Below, in pieces: positions 57,958-64,000 of a DNA stretch of 64,000 bases; positions within the stretch are counted from its first letter, which is position 1, and each line of letters starts with the position of its first letter. The position numbers and the translations under genes are program-made. Source of the stretch: Calamus simplicifolius (taxonomy: Eukaryota; Streptophyta; Magnoliopsida; Arecales; Arecaceae); NCBI GenBank assembly GCA_900491605.1, contig UESW01000071.1, forward strand, positions 53,460-117,459, in the 5' to 3' direction. The notes beneath the pieces are model-generated. The model was given only the letters and a program-made list of their open reading frames with translations. It searched no databases and was not told the origin of the DNA.

Positions 57958-59147
57958 AGAACATTGGGCTCTATGAGATGGCCTTGTCAAAGTGTTGTTT
58001 CCTCACCTTTAGGACCAAAAAGGCTTCCTTGCTTCTGAGCTTATATTATGCATATCATATTTTTTGGAGACTTTGGTACATTTTTGTTATAATCAATGTT
58101 TTTATCGCATAATTGGCTATCACCTATCATAAGTGCTTCTTCCCTTTATCTCTATCTAACACAGAGACACACACAAATACAACCTAGTGAAGGGGAACTA
58201 AAATAAATAACAAATAAAAATAATATTTTATCTTATTTTTACAATTATGAAATTATTTACATAATATAGTTTAATTTTCAAGAATAATCTAAATAGGATT
58301 CTCTTTCCCATGATCGAGTGTATAGAAACTCTTCTATTTATTTACATGTAAATAGACCTTTGCAAGTTTAGTCCTTGTAAATAAGGCTTTCTAGTATCGC
58401 TCAAGTAACTGTAGCTTCTCAAGTAGTTCAAGTGCCACCATCCAATTTACTAAAAATGAATCTTATTTACAATTGTAGGAATCAAGTTATATATATCCAA
58501 CTCAATGCTAGCAGGTACATCAATACACCTTATGATTAGATATTGCTTGTCTAGAATTCATGTGGACTTGTCATGTAACTTGTAAGAGACTATAATCTTT
58601 ACAGGCTGCGTACCTAGACTAGTTATAACAAACTTAGCTCAATCCCTTTGCACCTATCACCTTCTCTCTTTATTTATTGTCAAAAGATTGATCCTTGTCC
58701 TCTATGGATTAGAGGTTTATATTTTCCTTTGTTTTCCCTTATCATTGTCTTCGGAAGAGAAGGATGACATGTTTCACTTGCATTGAAGATTTCTGACCTA
58801 TGTTTCTACCTATATGCCTGTCTCTTCTTGATTGCCTATATTATGGAACTTGTCAATTTCCTCCTGGCTGAAGAAACAATTCATTGGTGGTGGAATGCTC
58901 AAATGATGCGGACGACCAGATGCCTCACATCTTTCCTATTCGAAACTATCTAGTTTGCACTTAATCAAGTATTCATACCCACTCCATCTTTTAATGTGAA
59001 AAGTAAAGTTATGGAAAATAAGAGCAAGAAATATGATGAAAGAATTTTTGATTTTCATGTAGCATAGCCATTCTTCTTGCTTGTAGGTATAGCTGTCATT
59101 ATAAACCTAAGTTCCTTCCTCATGGGGATTACTAGTGTTATAAGGAT
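57958..59147 (+). pseudogene. CSLG-type pseudogene 1, right-hand copy, 5' portion
   Basis: Same as 2940-4128: exon-5-like 57958-58138 and exon-6-like 58786-59147, cut by the TRIM after AGGAT (59143-59147). The rest of the exon would lie beyond the window, past the Tat element. Stops are shared with the left copy, so pseudogenisation predates the block duplication. Confidence 0.85.
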
Positions 59148-59435
59148 TGTAATACTCAAAACTAGCCTCAATGGATAAAAAAAAAGGGTTAAAGTACTTT
59201 TAACTTAAGTTCCTCTACTATCAATTAACTTTCACTCAAATTTTTAGGGCTATATTGTTTTGGACTGCTAATGGGTTAATTAGGCTAGCAGATTGGCTTG
59301 GAGCATTATAAATAGTATCAGAATGGATCCGAGTATGTAGAAGTTGATAGATTGAAGAAAAAGACTACTCATAGGATGGTGGTAGAGTATACGAAAGTTG
59401 ATAAATTGAAGAAAAGGACTATCCATGGAATGGTT

Positions 59436-60527
59436 TGTTGCTGCCGGGATCCGTCCTCCAGCTCGGGCGCGGTCGATCTCCTGGGGCGGACCTGCACAGA
59501 AGTCCTCACGCATGAGGCGTTGGGGGTGGCCCTCCGGAAGACCCTCCGATGCTCAAGTCAGTAGGAGGAAATCGGCGATCAATCAGAAAATGAGGAAGGT
59601 GGATCTCTCCGGGAATCTCTCCAGGGCGGCCGATCGGGAGCTCACAAAGGGGAGGAGCGCCGACGAGCAGCAGGGAGAGTGGGGGAGTGAGAGTGAGAGT
59701 GAGCGCATACCTGAGAATCTGGGAGTGTCATATTTATAGGTTGTCACCTGTATCTTGAGCGCCTTATGGAAGGTTCGAGGGTTGTTAGGATACGGAGACG
59801 GATCGAATCAGGCCGTTGTGGGGCCGTTGGGATTCGTATCTTGTTTGTTAAGGGATCGATGGCTAGGAGAGCTCCTTGACGGCTTGAGATCTGGTAGGCG
59901 CGTAGATCCTAGGTGGCCGTATTAGGTTCTAGACCACTTTCAACATGATTCTTTGCCTGAGATGCTGTTATGATAGGCCTAGGCTCTCCTGCGTCAGGTT
60001 CCGCGGGGCGAGTATCGGATCATGGATTGCTCGGGGAAGCCGAGCTATGGAAAAGACCGAGCTATGGAAACTCGAGAGAATCGAGCTATGGAAGCTCGGG
60101 GACGAGCTATGAGAGCTCGGGGGAGACGAGCTATGGGAGCTCGGAGAAGTCGAGCTATGGAAGCTTGGGGGAGACGAGCTATGAGAGCTCGGGGGAGTCG
60201 AGTTACGGGGAGTCGAACTACGGGGAGTCGAGCTACGGAAGCTCGGGAAAGACGAGCTATGGGAAGCTCGGGGGAGACGAGCTATGGGAGCTCGGGGGAG
60301 GCCAAGCTACGGGGAGCTCGGGGGAGCCGAGCTACGGAAAGCTCGGGAGAGATGAGCTACGGGATCTCGGGGGAGCCGAGCTATGGGAGCTCGGGGGAGC
60401 CGAGCTACGGGAAGCTCGGGGGAGATGAGCCACGGGAAGCTCGGGAGCATCATGGCAGCGGAGGGATGGGATCGGCCTTAGCCTCCTCGCACGAATATTG
60501 ATGCAATGATGATTTTATCCCCCAACA
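59436..60527 (-). repeat. Tat 3' LTR, right-hand copy
   Basis: 1,092 bp against 1,176 bp in the left block. The hairpin array (about 60030-60450) has lost several units, while the rest is nearly identical. Confidence 0.9.
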
Positions 60528-60825
60528 TATGCCCTCCACTCCCTAGTTCGAAGCGTAGGTTCGGGCGTAGGGAGTATAGGCCTAGGCGGCGTGACCTGTA
60601 TTTGGGTACGCGTACTTGACTGCCTACGCAATGATGCCTTAATTAATGCGGTGAGGTCATCATGCCTTCGTGGGCAAGGCTCCTCCCGGGGTGACGGTTG
60701 GGGAAACGCACGTAGTAAATCCCGATTAATGCGGCGTTTGTCGAGGCGGTTCCGGACACCTCGGGCGAGGCGCCTCGTCTTCTCAAGATGGCTTCCTTAG
60801 GGGGGAAGCAAAGCGATAGCAGCGC
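60528..60825. other. Spacer between Tat 3' LTR and antisense gene promoter
   Basis: The polypurine tract (minus strand) is at 60528-60547, followed by promoter-side sequence of the antisense gene. The TATA-like CTATATATAT is near 60826. No gene. Confidence 0.55.
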
Positions 60826-60918
60826 TATATATATTTGCGATATCCTCTTCTTCTGTTTCCTGAAGAGTTCCATCCTCTGCAACGTTTGCCATTTCGCCTG
60901 GTGCTTTTTCCGGCTAAG

Positions 60919-63916
60919 ATGACGATGAGCCCCGACGACGTAGCTTCGGAGATCGTTGCCGAGGATGTGGGAAAGATTCGCTCGAGGTACGGCATACCCC
61001 TAGATGTTATCCTGCGATTGTCGGGGCCTGAGCATAGGGTCTCGCGAGATCTGGACCATGGGGTCTTCATCTACGAAGACAGTTTGAAGGCAGGCCTCTG
61101 GCTTCCTCTTCATCCCTTGGTGAAGGAAATCATGACACACTACAACATCTTGTCTGGCGATGGTGGCCCCGAACAGTTGGTGGAGTATTATCGATTTATC
61201 TCGATGTGCCATCAGATTCAGATCGTCGCCACTCTCCTCTTTTCCGCGCCCGTTATCATCTAATACCTGGAGGAAATCAGTGGCCTTACATTGACCTCGG
61301 AGGTCCTTCAACACGATTGTGGATAAGCCATCCTCTATAGGGATGGAAGAGTCGATTTATCATCGCCGAAGGGAACATTGGTTTCGGCTTCCCCTGGGGA
61401 TGGAGAAATTTCGTTCGGGATGCGGAAACACATCCAGTTTTGTCCGAGCGGGAGGAGAGAGATTTGGATATCCTCCGCAATGGCCAGGTGTTCTCGGCCA
61501 ACGACTTGCTATCGGAGGGGGCCCTTTTCGCGGCCGGGCTTAGTCCTCTGGACCCGCAAGGTGAGTCCTCCCTTTTGTCTTCTCCGTTGTTTCTTATCCG
61601 GCGGACGTGTTAGGGTTTAATTGCATACTTTCTGCTCTCGCAGCCAAGAGGTCGGCGTTGTCGAGTCTCGTTAAGAGGAAGAGGGGCAAGCGCCCAGGGG
61701 AGAGCAGCGGCGTGGAGAGAGGCAGGCCCAAGAAAAGGGCTCATACTTCCGTAAGAAGCTCACCGGACGTCGGAGTGACCACGACGGGAGCATCGGAAGC
61801 GAGGGAGGATTTGAGGCGGGCAGAAGAGATCCCTTGTCCCCTGTGGTGGAGCTATCGGATAGCTCGGATGAGATCCCATCGGCTCCTCCGGCCGCAGCCC
61901 CTTTGAAAGATGAGCCGATGACAGATTCGACGGACGTTGTCATTTCTGGGGGCCTTTCGCCACCGCGGGTTTACTCTCGACTCTAGCAGGAGAGCAAGGG
62001 AGAGTGGCTGCTGGCGGAGAGGTTCGGGAGGAGCCACCTCTTGGGCCTCTTGCAGGAGAGTCCGGGGGTAGCGACATGGGACCGCCCGCAGCGGTTCGAG
62101 AAGCAAGCCGGATTGAGGTTCCGGCAGAGCCTGCAGAGGAGACGCGGGTGACTGTGGCCGAAGGAGACGGGTCGGGAGAGAAAGCGCAGCGAGATGAGAG
62201 TCCTGCAATGGAGGCTCCTTCAAAAAGGGTTTTGGGGAGGCTGGCGCTTGGGTTGGCCGAATTGTCCGAGGAAGCCCAAGCCAGAGCTTTGATAGAAGAG
62301 GCTGGGAGGTTAAAGGCTTCTCAGTCGGAGGTCGCTCGAGTTGACTCCTCGGGTGGAGGCGGCCAACCCAGTAGCTCGAACGTGGGTGTTGAGGAGGCAT
62401 TTTCCGCTTTAATGAGGTCGGCCTTGTACCCGGTATAGATCCCTCGGCGGACAAGTTTGCGGACTTGGAGTTGGTTGATGCCGCGTTCGGGCAGCAGGGC
62501 GTGGCCGAAAGCGTCCATCTTCTCCCGATATTGACAACCAGACCCTCATGAAGATGACACGGGCCTACGCCTCGGGTGAGTCACCATTCTTGGGTGGAAG
62601 GTACTCCCCGGTCGACTTGATTGCATATTTTTACTTATTTTTTATCCTTAGAGTGTTTTGCTTTCTCGGGCGATGTGCTGGCGTTTGAGTTTGGCGACGG
62701 GGGCCAGCATTCAGGCCAGGAGAGCCAGTGCCGAACTCCGATTGCGAGTAGAGGCATCTGAGAAGTTCGAGGAACTCCTGGCCGCTAGCAACAGGAGCTT
62801 GGCGGGGATGAAGGCGTCGTATCAGGCCGCTCTAGCCGAAGCGTCTAAGCAAAAGTGCAAAGTGGAGGAGTTGCAGGGGCTCCTGGCGAAGAATGACGAT
62901 GCGTGCTTGGAGCTGGCTCGAGTTAAGTCAAAGCATTCCGAGGAGGTGGCGGCGATGCAGCGGAACATAACGAGAGTTTGGGCCGGCTGGGAAAGGAGGC
63001 TGCCGATGAGAGAAAGCGCCTGGCCAGAATGCTCAATGAAGTAGAGGAGAAGCTGCAACGGTGCGATGGCGAAGTTGCTGACTTAAGAGTCAGCGCTAAA
63101 TGGCATGAAGGGATGATAGCCCGGCTGAGTGACGAGCTATTCCAAGTCCGGGGAGAGGTCAAAGACAAGCAGTCGAGAATTAACGCTCTCCAGGAGAGGG
63201 TCGAGTTGGTTAGAGCCGAAAAAGCAAAAGGCCAGGGGCGAGGCCGAGGAGCTGACCAAAAGGTTGGCCCGACGAGAGGAGGAGGTAGATCTTATCCCCC
63301 CCCCCCCCCCCCCCCCCCCCTTTTTTAGCTTCTTTGTTGGTTTCTTGTGATGTCGACTGATTTCGGTTTCGTAGATGGCAAAGTTAGGGTTGGACAATCG
63401 GGCCTTGCAAGGTGAGCTCGCGTCTAGCCGAAGTAGAGTTCAGAACTCGAGGCGCGGCGAGTTCGAGGAGCAAATGTTATTCTGTGGGCTCAAGTCGCGG
63501 AAGCTGAGAGGCAAGTTGCCTTATTGCGGAGCCAAATGGCCGCGGCTGAGGTGCAACTCGCTATGCTCAAGGGCGAGCAGGACGTAATTGGCACTGACGC
63601 CTTCCAACTCAGAGTGGAAGAGTGCAAAGACAAGATATCCAGCGAGCATCCGGAATGGGATCTCTCTTTCCTTGATGCCGAAGCTCTTGACGTCGGCGAC
63701 TCTGGGGGCGAAGAGGAGGATGAGTACATCGACGCTTCGGATACTTCTTGGTGCCGCCCCAGGTCCCAGCGAGGCCGCAGCTTCTGGAGGGCATTCGCAG
63801 ACCGTCGCCAAGAGGCGAAGATACTCGAGAAGGGCGAATCAAGTCATGCCCCTGTAGATGTAACTGGGGTTCCCCTGGAACTGGCGTGGTTCCCGATCTT
63901 TAAAAGTCACTTCTAA
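60919..63916 (+). pseudogene. Antisense accessory gene of Tat element, right-hand copy
   Basis: ATG at 60919 (MTMSPDDVASEI). Exon 1 keeps a longer open frame than the left copy (LPLHPLVKEIMTHYNILSG), but breaks remain near 61195 and 61265. Intron 1 is 61561-61643 (GTGAGT..CGCAG). Exon 2 has a 144-residue open segment (62004-62438). Exon 3 keeps a 128-residue open coiled-coil segment (62658-63044). Intron 3 contains a run of about 25 C near 63296, against about 14 in the left copy. The last exon ends ..WFPIFKSHF and TGA at 63916, with an acidic GGEEEDEYIDASD segment. The two copies have independent frameshifts, so comparing them outlines the ancestral exon structure. Confidence 0.72.
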
Positions 63917-64000
63917 GTTTTGCTTTCCGGCTGTAGCTCTACCTGACGTCTTTTAATGAATGAACTTTCTACTTCTATTTGAGTGTTTTTTTCTTGGACG

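Larger units (their letters stand above)
55022..64000. repeat. Right copy of ~55-kb direct segmental duplication
   Basis: This is the partner of 1-9071. In the last CSL exon I see only scattered substitutions, such as a GCT to GTT change that turns Ala into Val. The intact CSL gene runs across the left edge of this block (55022), so that edge is not a duplication breakpoint; it is simply where the window's first base falls. The breakpoint therefore lies outside the window. Confidence 0.95.
59148..64000 (+). mobile_element. TRIM, right-hand copy, left half only (Tat nested)
   Basis: The LTR starts TGTAATACTC at 59148 and continues, with the same primer-like site, to the Tat insertion at 59436. 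The second half is outside the window. Confidence 0.8.
59436..64000 (-). mobile_element. Tat retrotransposon, right-hand copy, truncated by window end
   Basis: LTR 59436-60527 and the antisense-gene region are present; gag-pol would lie past 64000. The insertion site is the same as in the left block, but 2 bp of the flanking target (GTGGT) are missing here, so the TSD reads only as GGT-like. Confidence 0.88.

Overview
This window looks like nuclear DNA of a flowering plant, most likely a monocot; a palm-like genome is possible but is only my inference. The reasons are small-exon genes with GT/AG introns, very low gene density, large nested LTR retrotransposons of plant-specific lineages (Ty3/gypsy Tat, Ty1/copia SIRE), TRIMs, CACTA ends and MITEs. 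I see no bacterial, organellar or rRNA/tRNA genes.

The host content is a small tandem cluster of cellulose-synthase-like genes (GT2 family, CSLG-type or the related CSLJ/M clade). One copy is complete: six phase-0 exons at 51216-56687 encode 731 residues with every catalytic motif. The window opens inside a near-identical second copy (3' exons at 271-618 and 1112-1663). Two decayed relatives lie between them. Pseudogene 1 has 3' exons at about 2940-4128 and 20312-20494. Pseudogene 2 has exon 1 near 26878-27310, exon 2 at 48564-48706, exon 5 at 49016-49509 and exon 6 at 50011-50531.

Layout: 1-4128 CSL copy A and pseudogene 1; 4129-20306 a TRIM in pseudogene 1, itself split by a 15.6-kb Tat retrotransposon (4420-20035, coding strand minus); 20312-20494 end of pseudogene 1; 21093-24532 CACTA-type sequence with a captured CSLC gene fragment; 25.1-25.5 kb foldback MITEs; 25815-26747 a solo LTR; 26.75-50.5 kb pseudogene 2, whose intron 1 holds a 19.4-kb non-autonomous Tat-like element (28733-48118) whose left LTR is split by a 10.6-kb SIRE copia element (29952-40510). 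The intact CSL gene follows. From 55022 to the window end the sequence repeats bases 1-9071, so the array unit is about 55 kb.

Target-site duplications were read directly for five insertions: AGGAT (TRIM), GTGGT (Tat), CTTTA (outer Tat-like), GTTAA (SIRE) and an imperfect (G/A)AAAT (solo LTR). The insertion order can therefore be reconstructed.

The most unusual content is inside the Tat element. Between the end of its integrase and its 3' LTR it carries up to three transcription-unit-like segments running antisense to gag-pol, each with a TATA box. One is a four-exon gene for a coiled-coil protein with a Transposase_28-like N-terminus; another is a 102-residue coiled-coil protein. They are separated by tandem arrays whose units each contain a perfect short hairpin.
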